DNA of 64,000 bases, taken from the NCBI RefSeq assembly GCF_000970025.1, contig NZ_CP009528.1, positions 2,157,168-2,221,167 of the forward strand. Reading direction: 5' to 3'. The position numbers and the translations under genes are program-made. The notes below the pieces were generated by a model. The model worked only from the letters and a program-made list of their open reading frames with translations. It did not search any database and had not been told where the DNA came from. Positions 31,153 through 40,222 of the stretch are shown here, piece after piece. Source of the DNA: Methanosarcina barkeri MS (GTDB lineage: Archaea; Halobacteriota; Methanosarcinia; Methanosarcinales; Methanosarcinaceae). How positions within the stretch are numbered: the first letter of the stretch is position 1; the number at the start of each line of letters is the position of its first letter.

Positions 31153-31689
31153 TTACTGGCCTTTAATGTACTCAAAAGTCCAGAGTGGAATTCCTCCCAT
31201 TTCTCCCTTTTCAAGATGTTCCATCTCATGAGCTGCACTATATGCCGGCGTACCTTTCAGTTTTATGTGTTTTTTCTTTAATTCCCTGATTGTTATTTTC
31301 CTGAGATCAGGGTTTACCTCTGCAAATATGATGTTTTTTGCATGTAGGGTTATTATGTAGGGCCTTTCAACCAGTTCTCTTTCTTCTTTTGTTCCGCATT
31401 TTTCCAGCCTTCGGATGACTCCTTCCTCGGCTATGACTTCGGGTTCGATAAAGAAGTATATCTTTTCCAGAGTATAGCCGGTTTTGCTCTCCTCATCATA
31501 ATAAGTGATCACGTCTTTTACTGCCATGCTTTTTGTTTCTTCAGAGGCATAACTCCAGGAGCCTCCTGATTTTAATGAAAGCAGAAAAGGAAGAAATAGA
31601 TCTTCTGAAATTCCAAAACTGGAAATCATATGCTTTTCCAGGGCTGAAAATTTGAAGATTGCTTGAATTTCTTCAATGTCCATATTCAC
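31153..31689 (-). CDS. Hypothetical protein with HEMEH motif
   Basis: 178 aa soluble protein that I do not recognise. The N-terminal half is mixed alpha/beta; the C-terminal part contains TPAYSAAHEMEHLEKGEMGG, in which H-E-M-E-H fits the HExxH zinc-protease consensus. No third ligand can be assigned. Composition and codon use are like the neighbours and the gene has a normal ATG (MNMDIEEIQ). Either an unusual zincin-like domain or a chance match. Confidence 0.65.
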   Translation of the reverse strand: MNMDIEEIQAIFKFSALEKHMISSFGISEDLFLPFLLSLKSGGSWSYASEETKSMAVKDVITYYDEESKTGYTLEKIYFFIEPEVIAEEGVIRRLEKCGTKEERELVERPYIITLHAKNIIFAEVNPDLRKITIRELKKKHIKLKGTPAYSAAHEMEHLEKGEMGGIPLWTFEYIKGQ

Positions 31690-32334
31690 TTCCCCTTCTT
31701 AAGAATTTGAATCTCGAAGTCGATTTTATTTTTCTTTATAAATTTTCTGAGAATTAAGCTGTATGTTTTGGCAGGTTCTAATTTACTGACTGATACTTTT
31801 CCTAACCTTCAAAGATTAAGTCTTTTGAGTTTATGACGAAACACTTTCCGGTTTGAGGAATTTTTTACTTCTCCCAAAAACCGATTTTTTGTTCACAGCT
31901 AAACATAGGATGTCTCCGCTATCTCTGCCTGGCAATCTTATCATAATAAATGTACTTAAATATTTAATTATGTCTTCAAAATGTGAGAATTACAACTTAT
32001 AAATATCTCCGAGTTTTTTGCATTTGATAAGTTGTCAGAGAGAAATAAGCTAATTTTTATACATAATGGAATAACAAATAAGTATATATAGTCAACATTC
32101 ATACATTTACACTCACTCCATCGGTAAATAAAAAAACAGTTAGAGCTTTGAGTCCTAGATTTGAGTCCTAGATTTGAGTCCTAGACTTGAGTCCTAGACT
32201 TGAGTCCTAGATTAAACTGATTTCAAAAATTAATATTTCCTCACGGTTCAGATAATGTTTGATTATTGGAGTATGTTAAACTTTTAAAAGTGAAAAATAT
32301 GTAATTTCAGAAACGCTCTAAGGAATTTGTTTCA
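31690..32334. repeat. Intergenic region with 13-bp tandem repeat (5 copies, 32148-32212)
   Basis: A 645-base gap without genes. Five units of ttgagtcctagat/c occupy 32148-32212, about 120 bases upstream of the ABC transporter start. A TATA-like stretch follows at 32280-32310. Confidence 0.85.
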
Positions 32335-34167
32335 ATGACCAATAATAATAGTTCGCTTCAAATACTCTATTTTCTGTTTAGACCACATAGAAAACTGTTA
32401 GGCATCTATCTCATAAGTCTTCTAGTTTTCAGCTTTTTGGATGTTCTCAGAGTATTCCTTATCTATCCAATTATTAACTATGGACTCAATATCAATCAGA
32501 GTTCTAATTTTCTTGATAGAATTTATCAATCATGTACCTATGGAGATCTTAATCCATTTCTTGTATCTGCTATTGTACTTGCTATTGTAAGTATAATTAG
32601 TGCAGGAGTAGAAGTCGGTGTCTCGTATCTTGGAAGTAAGACATTTGCTACTGTAAGGGATACAACTGATCGCCTGGTTTTTAATACCCTGAGAAAACAG
32701 CCATATGAATATTTTGCCAGTCATAAGCAGGGTGATATTTTATATATTGGGCAACAAGCAGTAGAGCAAACAGGACTTGCTGTTTTTAACGTTGTAGGCT
32801 TTTTTCAGAATCTGTTGCTTTGTTTGTTCTATCTCTCGTTTATTTTTATTTTATCCTTCAAGATCAGTACTTTTATTCTAATTTTTGGAGCCATCTATGT
32901 TTTTCTCATGAAAAACGTTATTTTTTCAAGAGTTTACAGACATTCATTAGTTTTAAACCACTCCGCACGCGCAAAATCTGTCATATATAACGAGTTTATT
33001 TCAGGAATTAAAACAATATTTATTACTGATTCAATCAATTTCTGGGCCGGGAATTACAATAAGGCAGTAGATAATATTAAAAAAAGTTATGTATTTGCTA
33101 TGATTCTTCAACGACTGCCAGGCGCAGCAAATAACCTGCTGATCTTTCTAATAATTTCACTTGGTGCTGCAGGGCTTTACTATTTAACTGATGGTCATTT
33201 TTTGCCATATATAGGAATATTTGGGACGTTCCTGCTTGCTCTTTACAGGACAATACCTGCCCTAAACGCTTGCCAGTCACAGTTTGGTGTAATAGTACAG
33301 CAGTTTCCTGCAATTGAAGCAGTATATAATTTTCTGCAGGAGAAAAATAATATGAATGTTCATTTAAATAACGTGCAGAAGCGAGAATTCCTGTTTCAAA
33401 AATCAATCATTTTTAAAAATGTGTTTTTCAGATACAGTGACACTCAAAAATATACCATCAACAACTTGTCGTTTACAATTAAAAAAAGCACAAAAACTGC
33501 AATCGTCGGTAATTCTGGTGCTGGAAAAACTACAGTTGCAAATTTATTGGCACTTTTGTACAGGCCAACATCTGGAGAAATCCTTGTCGATGGAGTAAAT
33601 CTTAACGAATTCAATCATTCTGATTATTTAAAGAGACTCGGATACCTTGGGCAGGAGACGTTTATTTATCACGACTCCATTAAAGAGAATATCCGATTTG
33701 GTCTAGACTGCAATGATGAGGAAATCATCGAAGCTGCAAAACTTGCCGATGCTCATGAATTTATTATAGCGACCTCTGAAGGTTACGATACAATTATTGG
33801 TGACCAGGGTATCAAACTTTCTGGAGGACAACGGCAACGTATTGCAATTGCACGGATAATCTTGCGAAAACCTGAAATTTTGCTCTTAGATGAGGCAACA
33901 AGTTCACTTGATAACATAGCTGAACAGCGCGTAATGGAATCAATTGATAGAATCTCAAAGGATATGACAGTAATAACTATCGCACACCGCTTGTCGACGG
34001 TAAAAAATGCGGATGTAATTTATGTGCTAAAAAACGGAGAGATTGTTGAGAGTGGAAAACACGATGAGTTGCTTGAGTTAAAGGGTGAGTACTACAAACT
34101 CTATAACAAGGCACCTCTATTTTCAAGCAACTATCTTGATTTATCGACTGAGACCACGTCTTTATAA
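32335..34167 (+). CDS. ABC transporter, fused permease-ATPase (exporter type)
   Basis: 610 aa half-transporter of the MsbA/lipid-export type. Six membrane helices occupy about residues 20-320. The ATPase domain has Walker A GNSGAGKTT (about 391), Q-loop YLGQETFIYHDSIKENIRFG, signature LSGGQRQRIAIARIIL, Walker B EILLLDEATSSLD and switch IAHRLST. It would work as a homodimer. Flanking genes are a regulator and a Wzx-like flippase on the same strand, pointing to export of a lipid-linked or surface polymer; this is inference. ATG at 32335 follows the A+T-rich leader. Confidence 0.93.
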   Translation: MTNNNSSLQILYFLFRPHRKLLGIYLISLLVFSFLDVLRVFLIYPIINYGLNINQSSNFLDRIYQSCTYGDLNPFLVSAIVLAIVSIISAGVEVGVSYLGSKTFATVRDTTDRLVFNTLRKQPYEYFASHKQGDILYIGQQAVEQTGLAVFNVVGFFQNLLLCLFYLSFIFILSFKISTFILIFGAIYVFLMKNVIFSRVYRHSLVLNHSARAKSVIYNEFISGIKTIFITDSINFWAGNYNKAVDNIKKSYVFAMILQRLPGAANNLLIFLIISLGAAGLYYLTDGHFLPYIGIFGTFLLALYRTIPALNACQSQFGVIVQQFPAIEAVYNFLQEKNNMNVHLNNVQKREFLFQKSIIFKNVFFRYSDTQKYTINNLSFTIKKSTKTAIVGNSGAGKTTVANLLALLYRPTSGEILVDGVNLNEFNHSDYLKRLGYLGQETFIYHDSIKENIRFGLDCNDEEIIEAAKLADAHEFIIATSEGYDTIIGDQGIKLSGGQRQRIAIARIILRKPEILLLDEATSSLDNIAEQRVMESIDRISKDMTVITIAHRLSTVKNADVIYVLKNGEIVESGKHDELLELKGEYYKLYNKAPLFSSNYLDLSTETTSL

Positions 34168-34227
34168 ACAAAGTTCATATATTTATACACAAAACTCCTG
34201 CAAAGGCAATGATAAACAAATGTAATA

Positions 34228-34857
34228 TTGGTATTAATAATAAAAAACAAGATTATGCGGCCTTATCCACTGCAAGCAAAGGGAAATATTCGTGCTAGCA
34301 ATGCCAATTACTGTTTTTTATTTCAAATGTATAATTCTTGGAATAATTTAAAAACTTCTAAAATAGAAAATTATATATTGTCAATCTTGGTACGTTTACA
34401 CATGTTCCTTCCGGTAGATGAGAAACAATTCAAATTCTGGGTCTTGCACCGTAATGGACTCCCTAACATTAATATTGCAAAACAATTTAGGATCTCGAGG
34501 CAGGCGGTCTCAAGAGCGCTCCTCAGTATGGATAAGCGTATTGAAGAAACCCTGCTTGAGATGGCCAGTGCAAACAGGATCGAAGTTGAAAAACTTGACT
34601 CAAAGAAAGGGATACTCTTCGGAAGATCAATTCCCTTCAAAGTCAACGCAATAATTTTTGTTTCGGCAAAACATGGGATGCAGGTCTGGTATGAACACGA
34701 AGGAGAATGCGGATCTTGTGAAAGATACAGGGAATGCATTGAACTGCTCTGGGACTTTGCAGAGGAAATGAATCTCAAACTTCAGAGTACGGAAGATCCA
34801 ACAAAATTAGCTGACGAATTATTTCGAAAATTAAAGAAATTAGTAGAACAGACCTGA
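34228..34857 (+). CDS. HTH-type DNA-binding protein with cysteine motif
   Basis: Up to 209 aa; the conserved core probably begins at the ATG at 34402 (MFLPVDEKQFKFWVLHRNG). The helix-turn-helix reads NINIAKQFRISRQAVSRALL, followed by a small domain with GECGSCERYRECIELLWDF (CxxC-x5-C), possibly metal-binding. It resembles a Methanosarcina-restricted regulator family seen next to surface or polysaccharide genes. The first about 58 codons are lower-complexity and may not be translated. The target is unknown. Confidence 0.75.
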   Translation: MVLIIKNKIMRPYPLQAKGNIRASNANYCFLFQMYNSWNNLKTSKIENYILSILVRLHMFLPVDEKQFKFWVLHRNGLPNINIAKQFRISRQAVSRALLSMDKRIEETLLEMASANRIEVEKLDSKKGILFGRSIPFKVNAIIFVSAKHGMQVWYEHEGECGSCERYRECIELLWDFAEEMNLKLQSTEDPTKLADELFRKLKKLVEQT

Positions 34858-35004
34858 ATTCTGAAAGGAAAATGAGGTGTAGCCTTGGCTTACTATTTCA
34901 AGCTTGACTCAATTAACTCTCCATTAATGCACTCCCCAACATTTCTTACTAGCTTAGGTTCATGGCATAAATGGAGAGTAAAGTTGATGTTGATTTACGG
35001 CTTT

Positions 35005-35057
35005 TGTTTGACAGCTTTCCTATGTTTGACAGCTTTCCTATGTTTGACAGCCTTCCT
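35005..35057. repeat. 18-bp tandem repeat, 3 copies
   Basis: Unit gtttgacagctttcctat repeated three times (last copy diverged) in the 304-base gap before the flippase gene; no separate gene is supported there. Confidence 0.88.
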
Positions 35058-35161
35058 GTATTGCCTTAAAGATGTTTACCGGGAAAATAACAATAACAAG
35101 AGTGTGCTTATCAATAGACTTTACATACCAGAGATATACATTGCAAGGACGGGAGCGTAGT

Positions 35162-36778
35162 ATGACTATCACTCTCGAATATGTAAAAAAATTAATGGGC
35201 TGGTGCCCTAACACAGGAGCATTTGAAGGGCGACAATACTCTGATATCGGAAAAATTGAGCTGGATACTCTGGATGACATAAGGGGAAGGAATGGAGATT
35301 TAAGGTCAGAACCTAAAAAAACTTCTTTTATTACCAATATACTAAAACTCGTATCTGGAAATATCACTGCACAGATCCTGAGCATAATTTTTGTATTTTT
35401 AGCCGTTAAAATTTATAATCCTGAATATATCGGAATTTCTCATCTTATTCTTTCAATCTCAAGCATACTGATGATCTTCTCTACTTTTTCATATCAATTT
35501 GCTATCATGTTGCCGAAAACAGAGGAAGATTCTGCAAACCTTGCTTGCCTCTGTACAATACTGGTAACTCTTACATCTTTAATAACAGCTTTAATATTGC
35601 TGTTTTTCCCAAAATATGTTGATTATTTACTTAATTCCCCGGAAATCTCAAATTATTTAATTTACATTCCAGCAATAATATTTTTTAACGGCATTTTTCT
35701 CACGCAGAACTACTGGCTTTCAAGAAAGACCAGTTTTGGAGTCATAGCTGGGTCCAAAGTGATAAATTCTGTTTCAACCGGAGTACTCCAGTTAGCTATC
35801 CCTATATGGAATGTCTCTCCGTTAGGCTTGATAGTCGGATATATTGTGGGATATGGAAATGCAGACTTTTTCATGCTGAAAGATATAAGGGAAGATTTAA
35901 GGATCTTCAAAAAAGTTTCACTGAAAAGAGTAAAAGAGATAGCTATTCAATATAAAGATTTTCCATTATTTAATTCCTCATCTACACTTACAAACACTAT
36001 TTCATTACAGATACCGACTATTTTGCTTGGACATTATTATGGAACAAGTATTGTAGGATATTTTTTTCTTGCAAATCAAATATTAAATATTCCATTGGGA
36101 TTTTTAGGAGCAGCTATAGAGCAGGTCTTTTTCCAGAAAATTAGTGCAGTGAAAAATGGGAATGAGTCTGGAGGTATGAAAGATATAGTTGAAGAGGTTT
36201 ACAAAAAGCTAATTTTAATAGGAGTATTCCCTACGTTACTCTTTCTGATTCTAGGAAAAGAGATATTTACGTTTATTTATGGAGAGAGCTGGTACATTTC
36301 AGGGATATATATAAAAATCCTTGTTCCATGGATATTTCTTGTCTTCATATCCCAACCGATTTCATCTCTCTACATGGTGTTTGATAAGCAAGGAGTCTGG
36401 TTTACATTCAGTATAACTCTATTAATCTCAAGAGTCATAGCACTGGTTATAGGAGGAACTTATGGAAGTCCCGAGTTTGCCCTTGGCCTGTTCAGTTTTA
36501 CAGGAGTTTTGTTCTGGATCTGGAACAATTCATATTTACTGAACCTCGCAGGAATTAACAAAATAAAAAGCGCTAAAATCTTTCTTAAGTGTGTGACAAT
36601 TAGCATCATCGTTTTGCTACCGTTAATTTTGCTTAAAGTGTTCTCTGTAAGTTTTTATATAATTCTCCTCGCAGTAGTACTTATGACGCCTATCTACTAT
36701 GGTATAACCCTCCATGATGACCCGACATTTAAGAGAATGTTCTCGGCCTTACTTTGTGGTGTAAAGAATAAAATCTGA
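35162..36778 (+). CDS. Wzx-like polysaccharide flippase with foreign N-terminus
   Basis: 538 aa from ATG 35162. Residues from about 60 form a 12- to 14-helix MOP-superfamily flippase (VSGNITAQILSIIFVFLAVK, later FQKISAV and a long C-terminal membrane part) that moves lipid-linked glycans across the membrane. The first about 50 residues are different: hydrophilic, with EYVKKLMGWCPNTGAF, which matches from memory the N-terminus of the Methanosarcina DUF1673 family. Thus the gene looks like a fusion. An ATG 90 bases upstream (35072) is in frame but gives no conserved sequence. It belongs with the ABC exporter and regulator upstream as a probable surface-glycan locus. Confidence 0.85.
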   Translation: MTITLEYVKKLMGWCPNTGAFEGRQYSDIGKIELDTLDDIRGRNGDLRSEPKKTSFITNILKLVSGNITAQILSIIFVFLAVKIYNPEYIGISHLILSISSILMIFSTFSYQFAIMLPKTEEDSANLACLCTILVTLTSLITALILLFFPKYVDYLLNSPEISNYLIYIPAIIFFNGIFLTQNYWLSRKTSFGVIAGSKVINSVSTGVLQLAIPIWNVSPLGLIVGYIVGYGNADFFMLKDIREDLRIFKKVSLKRVKEIAIQYKDFPLFNSSSTLTNTISLQIPTILLGHYYGTSIVGYFFLANQILNIPLGFLGAAIEQVFFQKISAVKNGNESGGMKDIVEEVYKKLILIGVFPTLLFLILGKEIFTFIYGESWYISGIYIKILVPWIFLVFISQPISSLYMVFDKQGVWFTFSITLLISRVIALVIGGTYGSPEFALGLFSFTGVLFWIWNNSYLLNLAGINKIKSAKIFLKCVTISIIVLLPLILLKVFSVSFYIILLAVVLMTPIYYGITLHDDPTFKRMFSALLCGVKNKI

Positions 36779-37399
36779 AAGGAAATTTAATTTCGTTAAG
36801 GAACTTGTAAAAAGGCATTCGAAAACAAAAACTATTCATTTGTCCATGTACAATCTCAACGCTCACAAAGAAAATATTCACAAAGAAAAGTCGCTTGAAT
36901 AAACTTTCGGAAACGAAAAAGCAGAAATAGGCACTTTGGTTCATAAAATGGGCTTCCGGACTAAAAAAGAAGCGGGCATGAATGTAATATCAACTGGAAG
37001 TTTATTCGAAAAGTTGCTGATGAAAAAATGTCAAAATATTGTGCACCATAAATAAATTGCCAGGAAATAGTGTGCATTGATTCCAAATTATGAGAAATAA
37101 AACTGGACTTTGAAATCAACGCTGGTTAATGAGTTTTTTATAAAAGAATCACGGATGGACATGGATAAACACGAATTGAAACATCTGTGTTCATCTGTGT
37201 TTATCCGTGGCTTATTGAGGATATATGGAATTGCAATACTAAAAGTGACTTTTTGATAAAGGTACACTTTACTCATTTATTACCCTTGTTGTTGAATGAA
37301 CGTCCACAGCTACCGCTTTATACGTTTAAGGGCTCGCATGTAAAGGCAAACTACAACATAAAATCTGGAGAAGAGGGATCTGAACAAATTTCAAAAGAT
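36779..37399. other. Intergenic region with inverted repeat at 37158-37210
   Basis: No gene is supported. It holds ggataaacac (37160 region) inverted to gtgtttatcc (37197 region), the widespread prokaryotic 'cacagatgaacacagat' type repeat. Confidence 0.55.
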
Positions 37400-37795
37400 T
37401 TAGGAACCCTTGCTAGGAGTTACTTTGATTACTCCGCCTCCGCTGGTATTATTTCCAGCTTGAATGGCCTCCAGAATACGTTCCTTCTTTCTTTGGGTAC
37501 TACTCACAATCTTAGTTACGTTTTCTGTTTCAGTTGCATTTTCTACTTCGGTAACTACTTCAGCAGAAGTTATTTCTGTAACAGGAGTTTCTTCTACAGC
37601 CTCGGTTGCGGTTACACCTTCCTGAACCGGAGTTACAGCTTCAGTTTCAGTTACTGCTTCAGCCTCGGTTACTGCCTGGACTTCGGTTGCAGCCTCTTTT
37701 GGAGTTTCCGTTTCATTTGGAGCTTGCTGACCAGCGCATCCGATGGCTAGGAATACACCGAAAAATACTATCAAAATAATAAATGATTTTTTCAT
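37400..37795 (-). CDS. Small Thr/Glu-rich lipoprotein
   Basis: 131 aa from MKKSFIILIVFF at 37795 (an upstream in-frame ATG at 37807 is less likely). A signal peptide ends in the lipobox-like AIGCAG. The mature part is a low-complexity stretch of TETE/TEAEAVTE repeats, then a basic QRKKERILEAIQAGNN segment and GGGVIKVTP. It is probably anchored outside the membrane as a spacer or surface protein. No enzymatic domain is visible. Confidence 0.8.
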   Translation of the reverse strand: MKKSFIILIVFFGVFLAIGCAGQQAPNETETPKEAATEVQAVTEAEAVTETEAVTPVQEGVTATEAVEETPVTEITSAEVVTEVENATETENVTKIVSSTQRKKERILEAIQAGNNTSGGGVIKVTPSKGS

Positions 37796-37875
37796 ATTTT
37801 CCCCCACTTATAATTATGTCGTTATTAATTGATACTTTATAATTGATATCTGGATTTTATAACAATTCCTACTAG

Positions 37876-37960
37876 ATTCTGAACATAATTCATCACATGA
37901 GATTAAAGATAGCTATATACCACAGATATTTCAGTTATATACCACAGATATTTCCCCTTT
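37876..37960. repeat. Direct repeat upstream of ALDH
   Basis: Two copies of a 24-base unit (tatataccacagatatttca) at about 37914-37958, between divergent promoters of the lipoprotein and aldehyde dehydrogenase. Confidence 0.7.
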
Positions 37961-38083
37961 ATTATGTTTTTTGAATGTAGGTAAGATCCGAATTCTTTAG
38001 ATTCTGTTCAATTTCCCTAAGTTATAATACTGGGAATTCCAATATTGTTAAATGACTTTTAGATGACTTTTTGGGGGGAAGTC

Positions 38084-39448
38084 ATGAAAATAAAATCCGT
38101 TAATCCTTACACTGAAGAAGTAAACTGGACATATGACTCATTTTCTTTCGAAGAATGTGAGTCCATGATTGAAAATTCTAGGGCTGCTTTTTCCGGGTGG
38201 AGTTCATTGTCTGTTGAAGAAAGAACAAAATACTTTTCAAGGGCTGAAAAGGTCATCAGGCAGAATACCGAAATTTATGCCGAAATTATTACGAAAGAGA
38301 TGGGAAAACCTATCAGGCAGTCAAGAGATGAGATTGAAGAATGCGCCTGCCTCTGTGATTACTATGCGGAAAACGCTGCAAAGTTCCTTAAAGACGAATT
38401 TGTAGATATCGGAGCTGAAAAAAGTTACGTAACCTTTGAGCCTCTTGGAGTAATTTTCGGGATAATGCCCTGGAATTTGCCGTTCTGGCATGTTTTCAGG
38501 TTTGCAGTGCCTACAATGTGTGCGGGAAACGTATGCGTAATCAAGCATTCTTCGAATGTGCCTGCTTCGGCGCTGGAAATTGAAAAAATATTCCTTGAGG
38601 CCGGATTTCCTGAAAATGTTTTCAATACCCTGTTGATTGACTCAAAAACTGCAATGGAAATTATTGAAGAAGAGCTGGTAGATGGGATTTCGCTTACTGG
38701 CAACATAGATGCAGGTTCGGAGATAGGGGAACTTGCAGGGAGCCTGGTAAAGCCTCTCGTACTTGAACTGGGAGGTTCGGATCCTTTCATAGTACTTGAA
38801 GACGCTGATCTCGAGAGAGCTGTGAAGGTTGCTGCAGAGTCCAGTTTTTTGAATACCGGACAGAGCCATATTGCTGCCAAGCGATTTATTGTCTTGGAAG
38901 CTATCGCTGTGGACTTTATCGAGGCATTTGAGCTTGAAATTCAAGAACTGAAAATCGGGGACCCTATGGATGAAGAAACCGATATTGGACCTCTTGCAAA
39001 GAAAGAATTTCTTGATAGTCTTGAAAGAGTCCTGAAAGACGTAAAAAAGAAAGGTGCAGAACCTCACGTTTACGGAGAGGAGCAGAGTAAGGGTTTTTTC
39101 TTCAGGCCGACCCTCATTCCTGCAGCCAGTAACGATATGAAGGTTTGCAATGTAGAGGTTTTCGGGCCCATTGCCTCTGTGATCACGGTAAAAGACGAAG
39201 ATGAGGCTGTCAAAGTTGCAAACTCCACTGAGTTAGGGCTTGGAGCTGAAATATGGTCCAGAGACCTTGAAAGAGCTCAGAGGCTGGCAAAAAGAATAAA
39301 ATCCGGATTTGTAGCCATTAATGGAATGGTCAAACCCGATCTAAGGCTACCTTTTGGAGGAGTAAAAAAATCCGGAATCGGACGAGAGCTTTCTCATTAT
39401 GGGCTTAAGGAATTTGTAAACATAAAGACGGTTGTGGTCAACAAGTAA
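38084..39448 (+). CDS. Aldehyde dehydrogenase family protein lacking catalytic Cys
   Basis: 454 aa NAD(P)-dependent ALDH of the succinate-semialdehyde dehydrogenase type. Preferred start 38084 (MKIKSVNPYT) has GGGGGGAAG just upstream; a 7-codon longer start at 38063 is possible. Family motifs are intact: IMPWNLPFWH, cofactor-site VIKHSSN, the general-base Glu228 in LELGGSDPF, EVFGPIASV and PFGGVKKSGIGRE. The nucleophile position, 34 residues after Glu228, is His262 in FLNTGQSHIAAKRF where the family has Cys (GQxC). The codon is CAT, two changes from TGC/TGT, so not a single-base error. The protein could be inactive as a dehydrogenase, or a binding protein. Confidence 0.9.
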   Translation: MKIKSVNPYTEEVNWTYDSFSFEECESMIENSRAAFSGWSSLSVEERTKYFSRAEKVIRQNTEIYAEIITKEMGKPIRQSRDEIEECACLCDYYAENAAKFLKDEFVDIGAEKSYVTFEPLGVIFGIMPWNLPFWHVFRFAVPTMCAGNVCVIKHSSNVPASALEIEKIFLEAGFPENVFNTLLIDSKTAMEIIEEELVDGISLTGNIDAGSEIGELAGSLVKPLVLELGGSDPFIVLEDADLERAVKVAAESSFLNTGQSHIAAKRFIVLEAIAVDFIEAFELEIQELKIGDPMDEETDIGPLAKKEFLDSLERVLKDVKKKGAEPHVYGEEQSKGFFFRPTLIPAASNDMKVCNVEVFGPIASVITVKDEDEAVKVANSTELGLGAEIWSRDLERAQRLAKRIKSGFVAINGMVKPDLRLPFGGVKKSGIGRELSHYGLKEFVNIKTVVVNK

Positions 39449-39543
39449 GTCTAAATAACTGATAATTGATTGAAGTTTTTATTGAATAGTGGTCAACAAG
39501 TGAGTCTAAAGAACTGATAATTGATTGAAGTTTTTATTGAATA
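39434..39543. repeat. 55-bp tandem duplication covering the ALDH stop
   Basis: Two 55-bp copies (39434-39488 and 39489-39543) with two base differences. The first includes the last five codons and stop of the aldehyde dehydrogenase gene, so the second is a dead duplicate of the gene's end. Confidence 0.93.
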
Positions 39544-39661
39544 AACCTTATCCAGAATTTACCCAGGGAATTTGTTTAAGCTTGGCAATCTGTTTAATTC
39601 TCAGGTGGTGGACTTCCCGCTTAGAGTTAAATATTGTTCTTGGAATCAATCTACGAATAAG

Positions 39662-39809
39662 GAGTGAAAATAAAGAGTAAAAATAAAGAGTAAAAATAAA
39701 GAGTAAAAATAAAGAGTAAAAATAAAGAGTAAAAATAAAGAGTAAAAATAAAGAGTAAAAATAAAGAGTAAAAATAAAGAGTAAAAATAAAGAGTAAAAA
39801 TAAATAGTG
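39662..39809. repeat. 13-bp minisatellite, about 11 copies
   Basis: Unit agtaaaaataaag repeated about 11 times in near-perfect copies; the two outer copies carry variants (gtgaaaa, atagtga). It is the longest array in the window, in the 770-base gap 39449-40214, which otherwise lacks genes. Confidence 0.95.
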
Positions 39810-40222
39810 AAAACAACAGTATTAGAAAATTGTTGTCTGTGGGAATCTGCTTGAAAAATGAAAATATAAAATTTTTATCTCTTAGTAATTTTACCAGTTA
39901 TGATGAAACTCAAAAATAAGTAATTTTTAAAGTTTTCTGATACCTTTCGACCAAAAAATAAAAAGTAATTTTGGTGCTGATGCAGTCATTAATTTCATTT
40001 TCGAAAAATTTCTACTTTTTTCGTATTCTGCTTCTTTTCACTAAGTATCTAAGCTTATTCTTCTCCCCTTAAGCTTATTCTTCTCCCATTTCTTTTCTGA
40101 ATTCTATGTAATCTCTCTCGACTTCTTCGAGTTCGTATTCCACTTTATCCCCCCGTATTCAATTATAATAACAGTAATTTATTCTTGCTTTTGTTTATTA
40201 ACAAAAACAACTTCTTCAAATT

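Noticed and set aside
34885-35160. 91-codon plus-strand frame before the flippase
   Set aside because: Its middle is the 18-bp tandem repeat (CLTAFL repeated) and it has no conserved sequence.
39662-39809. CRISPR-like array
   Set aside because: Direct 13-bp units without spacers and no cas genes; it is a minisatellite.
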